This document shows positions 1-6,221 of a stretch of 9,925 nucleotides of DNA, piece after piece. The stretch's first letter is position 1; each line of letters opens with the position of its first letter. The position numbers and the translations under genes were made by a program. Source of the DNA: Sulfurovum sp. (GTDB taxonomy: Bacteria > Campylobacterota > Campylobacteria > Campylobacterales > Sulfurovaceae); the NCBI GenBank assembly GCA_022729615.1, contig DZAQ01000045.1:1-9925 (forward strand), given 5' to 3'. The notes beneath the pieces are model-generated. The model saw nothing but the letters and a program-made list of their open reading frames with translations, did not search any database and was not told the DNA's origin.

Positions 1-30
1 TTAATTTGAACCCTGAATAAAAGGAGAAAC

Positions 31-807
31 ATGAACGATATATTGAAGATAGGCAGGTATGAACTGGGAAGCAGATTGATCGTAGGGAGCGGGAAATATG
101 AGAGCTTTCAGATGACGCGCGATGCGACGCTGGCAAGCGGGAGTGAGTTGATCACAGTCGCGGTGAGACGACTCAATATCACCAATCCGGAAGAGGAGAA
201 TTTGATGGATTACTTCAAAGATACCAATGTCAAGTTTCTTCCAAACTCCGCAGGATGTGTCAATGCCGAAGAGGCAATTACGCTTTTTAGGCTGACCCAA
301 GAGGCAACAGGAATCGATCTCATCAAGCTTGAAGTGATCGGCGACACCCAAAAAACACTCTATCCCGATGTGATCGAAACGATCAAGGCGTGTGAAGTGC
401 TTGCCAAAGAGGGATTTACCATCATGGCATACACAAGCGATGATCCCATCATGGCAAAACGGCTAGAGGATGCAGGCGCGCACGCCGTAATGCCTCTCGC
501 CTCTCCTATCGGCTCAGGGCTTGGGATACAAAATAGATTTAACATTCACTTCATTCGTGAAGCGATCTCGGTTCCGGTGATCGTGGATGCCGGTATCGGA
601 TGCGCCAGCGACGCAGCCATAGCTATGGAGTTGGGGGCAGATGGTGTACTCACCAATACGGCAATCGCACAAGCAAAAAACCCGATACTGATGGCGCAAG
701 CGATGAAACACGCCGTCATCGCCGGGCGAATGAGCTATCAAGCCGGACGCATCCCTAAACGACCCTTTGCTACGGCAAGTTCGCCTGCGGATGGGATGAT
801 TTTTTGA
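31..807 (+). CDS. thiG: Thiazole synthase ThiG
   Basis: This 258-residue protein matches the usual ThiG length (about 255). ThiG is a cytoplasmic TIM-barrel enzyme. It condenses 1-deoxy-D-xylulose 5-phosphate, dehydroglycine and the sulfur of ThiS thiocarboxylate into the thiazole phosphate of thiamine. The Schiff-base lysine is Lys99 in the motif IKLEVIGD. The phosphate-binding loops are PLASPIGSG (155-163), DAGIG (187-191) and the LTNTAIA stretch (207-213). The C-terminus SSPADGMIF is family-like. The start is ATG at 31 with AAGGAG at 21-26, four bases upstream. No thiS, thiF or thiH is visible because the window begins only 30 bases upstream, so operon membership on the left cannot be judged. 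The stop codon directly abuts the stop of the opposing dehydrogenase gene. Identification is secure. Confidence 0.96.
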   Translation: MNDILKIGRYELGSRLIVGSGKYESFQMTRDATLASGSELITVAVRRLNITNPEEENLMDYFKDTNVKFLPNSAGCVNAEEAITLFRLTQEATGIDLIKLEVIGDTQKTLYPDVIETIKACEVLAKEGFTIMAYTSDDPIMAKRLEDAGAHAVMPLASPIGSGLGIQNRFNIHFIREAISVPVIVDAGIGCASDAAIAMELGADGVLTNTAIAQAKNPILMAQAMKHAVIAGRMSYQAGRIPKRPFATASSPADGMIF

Positions 808-1500
808 TTAGGGTTTGGTGATATCAACAAAACTTCCGCTCTCATATCCTTTGAGCTTTTTGAAGCTTTTAATGAGGAGTGTTGCCGCCTGTTGCGCTGA
901 AATGATAGGCAGTTGAGCAAGCTCCTCTATGGAAGGATAGCGTTTTCGATCAACTTCGCCAAGAAGATACTCGGTCATAGGTGTCCGGATAAAACCCGGT
1001 GCGATGGCGCTAAAATGGATATGCGGCAACTCTTTGGCGTAGATGTCTATGAGTGTATTGAGCGCACTCTTAGAAAGAGAGTAAGCGCCCCACCCCTTCA
1101 TGCTCACCCTAGAGGTAGCGGAGCTGATCGCGACGACTTGATCAACGGAGCTATGAGCATCAAGCGCATCAATGAGCTCTTTATTTGCCCAGAGATTGAC
1201 CTCCATGACCTCTTTCATCTCCTCAAGCATCGTCTCTTTGAGCGGCTTGATCTCTCCGAGAATACCCGCATTGAGAATGGCAAGATCAAAGTGGTGATGA
1301 GCTATAAATTCGCTCACTTCAGCTTTGAGCAGAAAAGTTTTACTCAAATCATACGGGAAGAAGAAAAATGCCGGATGTTTATCCAAGAGAGGCGGAGCAT
1401 CTCTCCCTATAGCATAGACACTAACACCCTCTTCGAGATATTTTTCTGCCAAAGCATATCCGATGCCTGAGCCGACACCGGTAATTAACACTTTTTTCAT
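808..1500 (-). CDS. Short-chain dehydrogenase/reductase (SDR), substrate unknown
   Basis: This is a classical-type SDR of 230 residues with a Rossmann fold, using NAD(H) or NADP(H). Numbered from the ATG, the cofactor motif TGVGSGIG lies at 7-14, NAG at 77-79, the catalytic Asn at 102, Ser at 127 in ISSAT, and the Tyr140-x3-Lys144 pair in YSLSK. PG followed by RTPM near 168-175 is the usual post-catalytic segment. The substrate cannot be read from sequence. A GTG one codon upstream (1501-1503) would add one residue. I prefer the ATG at 1500 because the minus-strand AGGGGG (1514-1509) sits 8 bases from it and only 5 from the GTG. The gene is divergent from aroK and convergent with thiG, so it is probably transcribed alone. 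Confidence 0.9.
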   Translation of the reverse strand: MKKVLITGVGSGIGYALAEKYLEEGVSVYAIGRDAPPLLDKHPAFFFFPYDLSKTFLLKAEVSEFIAHHHFDLAILNAGILGEIKPLKETMLEEMKEVMEVNLWANKELIDALDAHSSVDQVVAISSATSRVSMKGWGAYSLSKSALNTLIDIYAKELPHIHFSAIAPGFIRTPMTEYLLGEVDRKRYPSIEELAQLPIISAQQAATLLIKSFKKLKGYESGSFVDITKP

Positions 1501-1528
1501 CACTTAAGCCCCCTGTTGCTAGTTTGAT

Positions 1529-1534
1529 ATCATA
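1529..1534 (-). promoter_or_regulatory. Possible -10 box of the SDR gene
   Basis: The minus strand reads TATGAT here, one base off TATAAT, about 28 bases ahead of the dehydrogenase start. I see no clear -35. This is a weak call, supported mainly by position in the divergent intergenic region. Confidence 0.35.
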
Positions 1535-1540
1535 ATGGGA

Positions 1541-1546
1541 TATAAT
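1541..1546 (+). promoter_or_regulatory. Predicted -10 box of aroK
   Basis: An exact TATAAT lies 58 bases before the aroK start codon. The nearest -35-like sequence, TTGCTA at 1516-1521, is 19 bases away, which is long. A conserved -35 is often absent in Campylobacterota sigma-70 promoters. Transcription would start near 1553, leaving a leader of about 45 bases that contains a dyad at 1556-1576. Confidence 0.6.
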
Positions 1547-1555
1547 AGCAAAAAA

Positions 1556-1576
1556 TTACAGATATCTGCAATGTAA
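1556..1576. repeat. Dyad symmetry in the aroK leader
   Basis: TTACA (1556-1560) and TGTAA (1572-1576) are inverted repeats with an 11-base spacer. The spacer overlaps a perfect 10-base palindrome, CAGATATCTG (1559-1568). The element lies just downstream of the predicted aroK start point, where an operator or a small leader hairpin would act. No known regulator site is matched with confidence. Confidence 0.4.
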
Positions 1577-1598
1577 ATGAGCTAAAAGGTGCGTTACT

Positions 1599-2117
1599 AT
1601 GAAAAAAAATATTATTTTGATCGGCTTCATGGGTGTAGGCAAAGGTACGACTGCGCGTGCCTTTTCCAAAACCTATGATGTTTTCAATATCGATACGGAT
1701 GATTTGATAGAGTCGAGAGAAAATAGAAAAATTAAAAAAATTTTTGAAGAGGATGGCGAAAGCTATTTTCGAGTGCTTGAACAAGAGGTGGCGGACTGGA
1801 TTGAAGATTGCATCAAAGGGACTCTTGTCAGCTGCGGCGGCGGGTTTTACAAGGTTGACAACCTTAAAGATCTCGGTACCGTTGTGCTCTTGGAGGCATC
1901 ATTTGAGTGGATACTCAATCGACTCCTTACATCCAAAAACGCTGAGTTAAAAATCCAAAAAAGACCCCTCTTCGCAAATCCGGAGGAGGCAAAAAAGCTT
2001 TATATCGAAAGAGAAAAAGCCTATCAAAAAATCACGGACATCACTATCAATGTTGAGGGAAAAAGTACTGAGGAGATCATCAAGGAGATCGCCAAAAAAG
2101 CGAAAATCAAAAAGTAA
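1599..2117 (+). CDS. aroK: Shikimate kinase
   Basis: Shikimate kinase uses ATP to phosphorylate shikimate at the 3-hydroxyl in the cytoplasmic route to chorismate. The 172-residue length is typical. The P-loop is at 9-17 (GFMGVGKGT). The shikimate-binding acidic motif has Asp32 and Asp34 in DTDD. Arg58 lies in YFR, the GGG loop is at 80-82, the lid arginine is Arg122 in KRPL, and Arg138 with Tyr142 form the C-terminal RxxxY. The P-loop carries Gly16 where most shikimate kinases have Ser or Thr. The same GKGT ending is normal in adenylate kinase, so activity is probably kept. The start is ATG at 1599 with a modest AAAAGG at 1584-1589. The gene stands alone and converges on the small membrane-protein gene, 6 bases away. 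The lysine-rich tail is unremarkable. Confidence 0.93.
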   Translation: MKKNIILIGFMGVGKGTTARAFSKTYDVFNIDTDDLIESRENRKIKKIFEEDGESYFRVLEQEVADWIEDCIKGTLVSCGGGFYKVDNLKDLGTVVLLEASFEWILNRLLTSKNAELKIQKRPLFANPEEAKKLYIEREKAYQKITDITINVEGKSTEEIIKEIAKKAKIKK

Positions 2118-2123
2118 ACCGCT

Positions 2124-2339
2124 TCATTCTCTCTCCTGCCACCACTCAAGAGCCTTGAAGAGGGCTGAGAGCAGACCAAAAATAATCATTGTGCCAGCCA
2201 TACAGTAGGGAGCCTGCTCGATAAATGACCCCTTGCTTTGTACTATTTCCAATATGACCGCTATCCAGATAAAAAGCGCCGCTACCCCCACCCCTCTTTT
2301 GCTCCAATAGATGATCTTCTCTTTGCTTGTTCGCTTCAT
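2124..2339 (-). CDS. Small two-helix membrane protein of unknown function
   Basis: I do not recognise this 71-residue protein. It has a basic N-terminus (MKRTSKEK), a hydrophobic segment at about 17-34, a short polar connector with Lys36, Glu41 and Cys46, a second hydrophobic segment at about 45-63, and a charged tail ending EWWQERE. The basic N-terminus and positive-inside rule suggest both termini face the cytoplasm with a short external loop. It fills the space between aroK and the ispA promoter tightly, with its stop 6 bases from the aroK stop, and no larger open frame competes, so I accept it as real. No good Shine-Dalgarno sequence is present: AGGA lies 13 bases ahead of the ATG. A minus-strand TATAAC at 2368-2363 could drive it with a very short leader. 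Confidence 0.7.
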   Translation of the reverse strand: MKRTSKEKIIYWSKRGVGVAALFIWIAVILEIVQSKGSFIEQAPYCMAGTMIIFGLLSALFKALEWWQERE

Positions 2340-2362
2340 GGCAAATATTTTATCCTATTTTG

Positions 2363-2370
2363 GTTATAAT
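2363..2370. promoter_or_regulatory. Predicted divergent -10 region for ispA (+) and the small membrane gene (-)
   Basis: The plus strand has exact TATAAT at 2365-2370, 40 bases before the ispA ATG. On the minus strand the overlapping bases 2368-2363 read TATAAC, about 24 bases before the small gene's ATG. The two boxes share four base pairs, so one melted region could serve both directions. No -35 is obvious. The plus-strand call is the stronger of the two. Confidence 0.55.
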
Positions 2371-2404
2371 CTCAACCATTCATAATGAGAGGAAAGCCGA
2401 GCCA

Positions 2405-3256
2405 ATGCATCGATTTGAAGCCTATTTGCAGTCGCATTTACCGAAAGTCGCCTCATTTCATCCCATATTTGAAGCAGCTCTGGCAGAGATGCTGCTCGCG
2501 GGCGGTAAGCGATTTCGTCCTATGCTTCTGCTTGATGTGGTGGATGCGTATGAGCCGATGCTTGTCGAGGGGAGTATGCCTGTCGCTTTGGCGCTGGAGA
2601 TGTTTCATACCTACTCGCTGATCCATGACGATCTGCCTGCGATGGACGATGCCCCGCTGAGACGAGGGCATCCCACGCTCCACAGCCACTATGATGAGGC
2701 GACGGCGATCTTGGTAGGGGATGCTCTCAATACCGATGCATTTTATCTCATTGCCAAAGCGCCTCTGCGCGAAGATATCAAGATACGACTCGTTGAGCTG
2801 TTGGCATATAGTGGAGGCAGCAGCGGTATGGTGCTGGGGCAGGCGCTTGATTGTTATTTTGAAAACACCCCTCTTGCGCTTGAGCAGATCAAAACTCTGC
2901 ATACCAATAAAACAGCAAAGCTTATCGCCGCGAGTCTGCAGATGGGTGCGGTGATCGTCCAGCTTGGCAGAGAGACCGAAGAGAATCTCTATCGGTTCGG
3001 ACTTGATCTTGGGCTCCTCTTTCAGATCCAAGACGATATCATCGATGTGACGATGAGCGACGAAGAGGCTGGAAAAACTACCGGCAATGATACAAAGAAA
3101 AATAGTTTTGTCAATCTTTTGGGACTCGAAGAGAGCATGGCTCAGGCTGATCTGCTCGCAAAAGATTTGCAAAGACAATTTGAGAGTTTTGATACAAGAC
3201 TACAAGCTGCGCTTGACCCGCTTATGCGACACTACCTCAATAGACACAAAGGATAA
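2405..3256 (+). CDS. ispA: Farnesyl diphosphate synthase (short-chain polyprenyl synthetase)
   Basis: The enzyme condenses dimethylallyl or geranyl diphosphate with isopentenyl diphosphate to give farnesyl diphosphate, feeding undecaprenyl phosphate and quinone side chains. It has 283 residues, close to the E. coli enzyme. GGKRFRP lies at 33-39. The first Asp-rich motif DDLPAMD is at 75-81, with the two-residue insertion of bacterial enzymes, and the second, DDIID, is at 210-214. Tyr70, five residues before the first motif, favours a C15 product. The frame stays open upstream to an ATG at 2327, but that start lies inside the opposite-strand gene and ahead of the predicted -10. The ATG at 2405, with GAGGAA at 2389-2394, gives the family-like N-terminus MHRFEAYL. 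tkt follows after 6 bases, so the two are probably co-transcribed. Confidence 0.93.
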   Translation: MHRFEAYLQSHLPKVASFHPIFEAALAEMLLAGGKRFRPMLLLDVVDAYEPMLVEGSMPVALALEMFHTYSLIHDDLPAMDDAPLRRGHPTLHSHYDEATAILVGDALNTDAFYLIAKAPLREDIKIRLVELLAYSGGSSGMVLGQALDCYFENTPLALEQIKTLHTNKTAKLIAASLQMGAVIVQLGRETEENLYRFGLDLGLLFQIQDDIIDVTMSDEEAGKTTGNDTKKNSFVNLLGLEESMAQADLLAKDLQRQFESFDTRLQAALDPLMRHYLNRHKG

Positions 3257-3262
3257 CAGAAG

Positions 3263-5239
3263 ATGCCCAATTCAATGCGCATAAAAATGGCAAACACTAT
3301 CAGATTTTTAGCAGCCGATATGGTTCAAAAAGCCAATTCAGGACACCCCGGCGCTCCAATGGGGCTGGCAGATATCGCCGTAGTTTTGGGTGAGCACCTT
3401 CGGCACAATCCCAAAAATCCAAAATGGCTCAACCGAGATCGTCTTGTTTTTTCGGGCGGACACGGGACGGGACTTATCTATTCGCTCCTGCATCTTTGGG
3501 GGTATGACCTCTCTCTCGATGACCTCAAAAACTTCAGACAGCTTGACTCCAAAACACCCGGACACCCCGAGTACGGACACACGGCAGGCATCGAGATCAC
3601 GACCGGTCCCCTGGGGCAAGGGGTTGCAAATGCGGTTGGTTTCGCGATGGCGGCAGCCTACACGGCAAATCAGGTCAATTCTGAAACTTGCGCACTGATC
3701 GACCATAAAGTCTATTGTCTCTGCGGTGACGGAGATCTCCAGGAGGGGATCAGCTATGAGGCGTGCGCCTTGGCGGGACATTTGGGACTCAAGGATTTGA
3801 TACTCATCTATGATAGCAATGAGATCACGATCGAGGGAGAGACAAGTCTCGCATGGAGTGAGGATGTTGCTAAGCGGTTTGAGGCGCAAAATTGGAATGT
3901 CCTTCAAATCAACGGACACTGTTACGATGCGATCGACGCGGCGCTTATCGAAGCAAAAAGCGCTGCGAAGCCAACGATTATCATCGCCAACACTATTATC
4001 GGCAGAGGCGCGGATGGACTTGAGGGAAGCCATGAAACGCATGGCGCGCCTTTGGGGGCAGAGACTATCTCTGTCTCAAAGCAAAAAGCAGGATGCCCGC
4101 CCGAAGAGCATTTTTATATCTCCGAAGATGTGCTTGTGCGCTTCAGATGTGCCGTGGAACAAGGAGAGCTTGCCGAAAAAGAGTGGCTGCATAGACACAA
4201 AGAGGCGCCGCTCATCGAACAAAATGAAGCGCTTGCCAGGCTGCTCAATCCAGATTTTGCTTCGATTAAATTTCCTGATTTTACCAACGACAAAGAGATG
4301 GCTACTCGAGATAGCAACGGGAAAATCCTCAATGCTATCGCGACTGCCATTCCCGGATTTATAGGCGGTTCGGCTGACCTTGGTCCTTCAAACAAAACTA
4401 CACTCAACAATATGGGCGATTTTCCGAAGGGCAGAAATATTCACTTCGGTATCCGAGAACACGCGATGGCAGCCATCACGAACGCTATGGCGCTTTATGG
4501 AACTTTGATCCCGTTTAATGGGACATTTTTTGTCTTTTCTGATTATCAAAAGCCCGCCGTGCGTATCGCGGCGCTCACGGGTATCCAAAACTTTTTTGTC
4601 TGGACGCATGACAGTATCGGAGTGGGCGAGGATGGTCCGACACACGAGCCGATCGAGCATTTGAGCCAATTCCGCGCACTCCCCAACTTCTATCTCTGGA
4701 GACCGGCGGATGCGACAGAAAATGTCGAGGCGTGGAAGAAAGCGCTTGAGATTCAAGCGCCTCAAGGGTTTGTGTTGAGCCGTCAAAAGCTCAAAACACT
4801 CAAGCCAAAAAGAGATTTTGGTGAAGTTGCCAACGGCGCCTACCTTGTCAAAGAGCGTGAAGGCGCAACTTTGACGCTCATGGCAAGCGGTTCGGAGTTG
4901 ATGCCTTGTCTGAGGGCTGCTTGCCATCTCGAGATTCTTGGCATTAAGGCAAATGTCGTCTCAGTCCCTTGTCTTGATCTCTTTGATGAGCAGGATGAGG
5001 CGTATAGGACTAGGGTTGTCAACCCCGACACCAAAGTATTGGCAGTAGAAGCGGCTAGAGCGGTTGAATACTATCGCTATGCCGATGATGTGCTTGGGAT
5101 GGAGGGCTTTGGGGCTTCCGCGCCGGCTGAGCTTCTTTTTGAGCGTTTCGGATTTACGATCGCCTCGATCATGAAGCGTGCCTGCAAGCTTCTTGGGGCA
5201 GAGTACAGGGATGTTGAGATCGGAAAGTGTCTGATCTAG
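3263..5239 (+). CDS. tkt: Transketolase
   Basis: Transketolase moves two-carbon ketol units between sugar phosphates in the pentose phosphate or Calvin-type pathways, using thiamine diphosphate and a divalent metal. The 658-residue length matches the family (about 660). The N-terminal pyrophosphate-binding domain carries NSGHPGAPMG (25-34), GGHGTG (65-70), GPLGQG (115-120) and the metal-binding GDGDLQEG (155-162) with Asn186. The catalytic Glu399 lies in FGIREH (395-400), and GEDGPTHEP (455-463) and SRQK (506-509) are the substrate loops. The C-terminal domain follows from about 530. The ATG at 3263 is preceded by AAGGAT at 3248-3253. In-frame ATGs at 3275 and 3287 are possible alternatives but have weaker context. 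The gene lies 6 bases after ispA, an order I also recall in Campylobacter, and converges on the cupin gene with a 7-base gap. Confidence 0.96.
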   Translation: MPNSMRIKMANTIRFLAADMVQKANSGHPGAPMGLADIAVVLGEHLRHNPKNPKWLNRDRLVFSGGHGTGLIYSLLHLWGYDLSLDDLKNFRQLDSKTPGHPEYGHTAGIEITTGPLGQGVANAVGFAMAAAYTANQVNSETCALIDHKVYCLCGDGDLQEGISYEACALAGHLGLKDLILIYDSNEITIEGETSLAWSEDVAKRFEAQNWNVLQINGHCYDAIDAALIEAKSAAKPTIIIANTIIGRGADGLEGSHETHGAPLGAETISVSKQKAGCPPEEHFYISEDVLVRFRCAVEQGELAEKEWLHRHKEAPLIEQNEALARLLNPDFASIKFPDFTNDKEMATRDSNGKILNAIATAIPGFIGGSADLGPSNKTTLNNMGDFPKGRNIHFGIREHAMAAITNAMALYGTLIPFNGTFFVFSDYQKPAVRIAALTGIQNFFVWTHDSIGVGEDGPTHEPIEHLSQFRALPNFYLWRPADATENVEAWKKALEIQAPQGFVLSRQKLKTLKPKRDFGEVANGAYLVKEREGATLTLMASGSELMPCLRAACHLEILGIKANVVSVPCLDLFDEQDEAYRTRVVNPDTKVLAVEAARAVEYYRYADDVLGMEGFGASAPAELLFERFGFTIASIMKRACKLLGAEYRDVEIGKCLI

Positions 5240-5246
5240 GAGAGTT

Positions 5247-5540
5247 CTAAAATATGTGGATCGCAAGCCAAAGCGTCCCTTTTTTGGCAGAGAGTACCCG
5301 ATGGCTTGTTTTTGCGGGGATAAAGAGAGAATCACCCTTTTTCAAAGAGTGATTGCGACCATCAACCTCTAGGAGAGCCTCCCCTTCAAGCAGCACTACC
5401 CACTCATCCTCCTCTTGAATATAGAGTCTCTCCTCTAGCTGATCCGAACTGACAATACGAACGATTTTGATATTTTTATATGCCAAGAGAGTCTCGAACG
5501 ATTCGAGCTTTTCGGGGATATCAAAATGATAGAGATTCAT
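5247..5540 (-). CDS. Small single-domain cupin protein
   Basis: This 97-residue protein is a single cupin beta-barrel. Cupin motif 1 is recognisable around 40-53 (EEDEWVVLLEG), with Glu46 followed six residues later by Gly53. The metal-binding HxH expected just before it is replaced by Tyr40-x-Gln42. Motif 2 is at 69-80 (GDSLFIPAKTSH), keeping Pro75 and His80. With two of the usual metal ligands gone, canonical metal binding is doubtful. Function is unknown: small-molecule binding or a non-standard metal site are both possible. The start is the ATG at 5540, whose A is also the last base of the ribE stop codon (TGATG), so it is probably translated by coupling to ribE. A TTG one codon upstream (5543) is less likely. 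Confidence 0.83.
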   Translation of the reverse strand: MNLYHFDIPEKLESFETLLAYKNIKIVRIVSSDQLEERLYIQEEDEWVVLLEGEALLEVDGRNHSLKKGDSLFIPAKTSHRVLSAKKGTLWLAIHIF

Positions 5541-6157
5541 CAAAACAGTGCATGCATTGCATCGATATCTTCCCAGCTTACCTGCTTTTTGGCAGATCTG
5601 TGCCGGAGGATGTGGTCGATATATCTAGCAAAGAGATCGGTTTCGATGTTGATTTTGGTACCGATTTTGTAGCTGCCGATAAGTGTCTCTTTGAGTGTCT
5701 GAGGAATCAGCGTCAACCGAAAAGAGTCGGTGTAAACATCATTGACAGTCAGGCTGACACCATCGATGGTGATCGAACCTTTTGGTACTATATAGAGGAT
5801 ATGTTTCGGATCAACTCGGATGAAAAAATCTACACCGTTGCTTCTGGCGGTTGTACGCAAAAGAGTTCCGGTGCAGTCTATGTGCCCTTGTACTATATGC
5901 CCGTCAAAGCGGTCACCAAGCTGCATGGCAGGCTCTATGTGAACTTTTCCCTTGAGCCTGTTTTCATCGATTATGGCGCGTGTTTCGTCTGCCAGCTCAA
6001 GATCAAAGCCGTCGCTATTGACGCGGACAACAGTGAGGCAAATACCGTTGACGGCTATACTCTCCCCTATCTTGGCTTTGTGGTGCGAGCGAATAGAGAG
6101 TATATTGTTCGCATAGCGGCTGACTGTAGCAATTTCTCGTATCAATCCGGTAAACAT
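5540..6157 (-). CDS. ribE: Riboflavin synthase alpha chain
   Basis: The enzyme dismutates two molecules of 6,7-dimethyl-8-ribityllumazine into riboflavin and the pyrimidinedione precursor, the last step of riboflavin synthesis. The 205-residue length is normal. Two lumazine-binding barrels occur in tandem. The first starts with the hallmark MFTGL (1-5) and contains SIAVNGICLTV (33-43) with conserved Cys40. The second begins at about GHIVQGHID (86-94) and contains SITIDGVSLTVND (128-140). A C-terminal helix segment (about 175-205) follows. The frame stays open upstream to 6376, but that stretch lies inside mnmG and is not family-like. The ATG at 6157 has AAAAGG five bases upstream on its strand. 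It heads a two-gene unit with the cupin. Confidence 0.96.
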   Translation of the reverse strand: MFTGLIREIATVSRYANNILSIRSHHKAKIGESIAVNGICLTVVRVNSDGFDLELADETRAIIDENRLKGKVHIEPAMQLGDRFDGHIVQGHIDCTGTLLRTTARSNGVDFFIRVDPKHILYIVPKGSITIDGVSLTVNDVYTDSFRLTLIPQTLKETLIGSYKIGTKINIETDLFARYIDHILRHRSAKKQVSWEDIDAMHALF

Positions 6158-6171
6158 AGATGCCTTTTTGC

Positions 6172-6181
6172 TATAATTATA
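6172..6181. promoter_or_regulatory. Palindromic divergent -10 element for ribE (-) and mnmG (+)
   Basis: The 10-base palindrome TATAATTATA gives an exact TATAAT on the plus strand (6172-6177) and another on the minus strand (6181-6176). Plus-strand transcription would start near 6184, 38 bases before the mnmG ATG. Minus-strand transcription would start near 6169, about 12 bases before the ribE ATG. No convincing -35 is seen on either side. The ribE leader would contain only the Shine-Dalgarno sequence. Confidence 0.62.
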
Positions 6182-6221
6182 ACAAAAACTACAAGTTTTA
6201 TGCAGCCTTTGAAGGAAAAAG

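Noticed and set aside
1..30. The tail of an upstream gene such as thiS
   Set aside because: Stop codons occur in all three frames within 20 bases and no ThiS-like Gly-Gly end is visible, so no gene can be called.
800..805. A T run at the end of thiG as a possible intrinsic terminator
   Set aside because: No stable GC-rich inverted repeat precedes it, and it is part of the final codons.
913..1470. A 185-codon plus-strand open frame inside the SDR gene
   Set aside because: The opposite strand carries complete SDR motifs, while this frame shows nothing recognisable.
2327..2404. An upstream ATG that would extend IspA by 26 residues
   Set aside because: The extension overlaps the opposite gene's start and contains the predicted -10 box, and it is not like the family N-terminus.
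2453..3178. A 241-codon minus-strand open frame inside ispA
   Set aside because: It is antisense to a well-supported polyprenyl synthetase and its translation shows no family motif.
3338..4042. A 234-codon minus-strand open frame inside tkt
   Set aside because: It is antisense to the transketolase N-terminal domain, Arg- and Cys-rich without motifs, and explained by codon bias of tkt.
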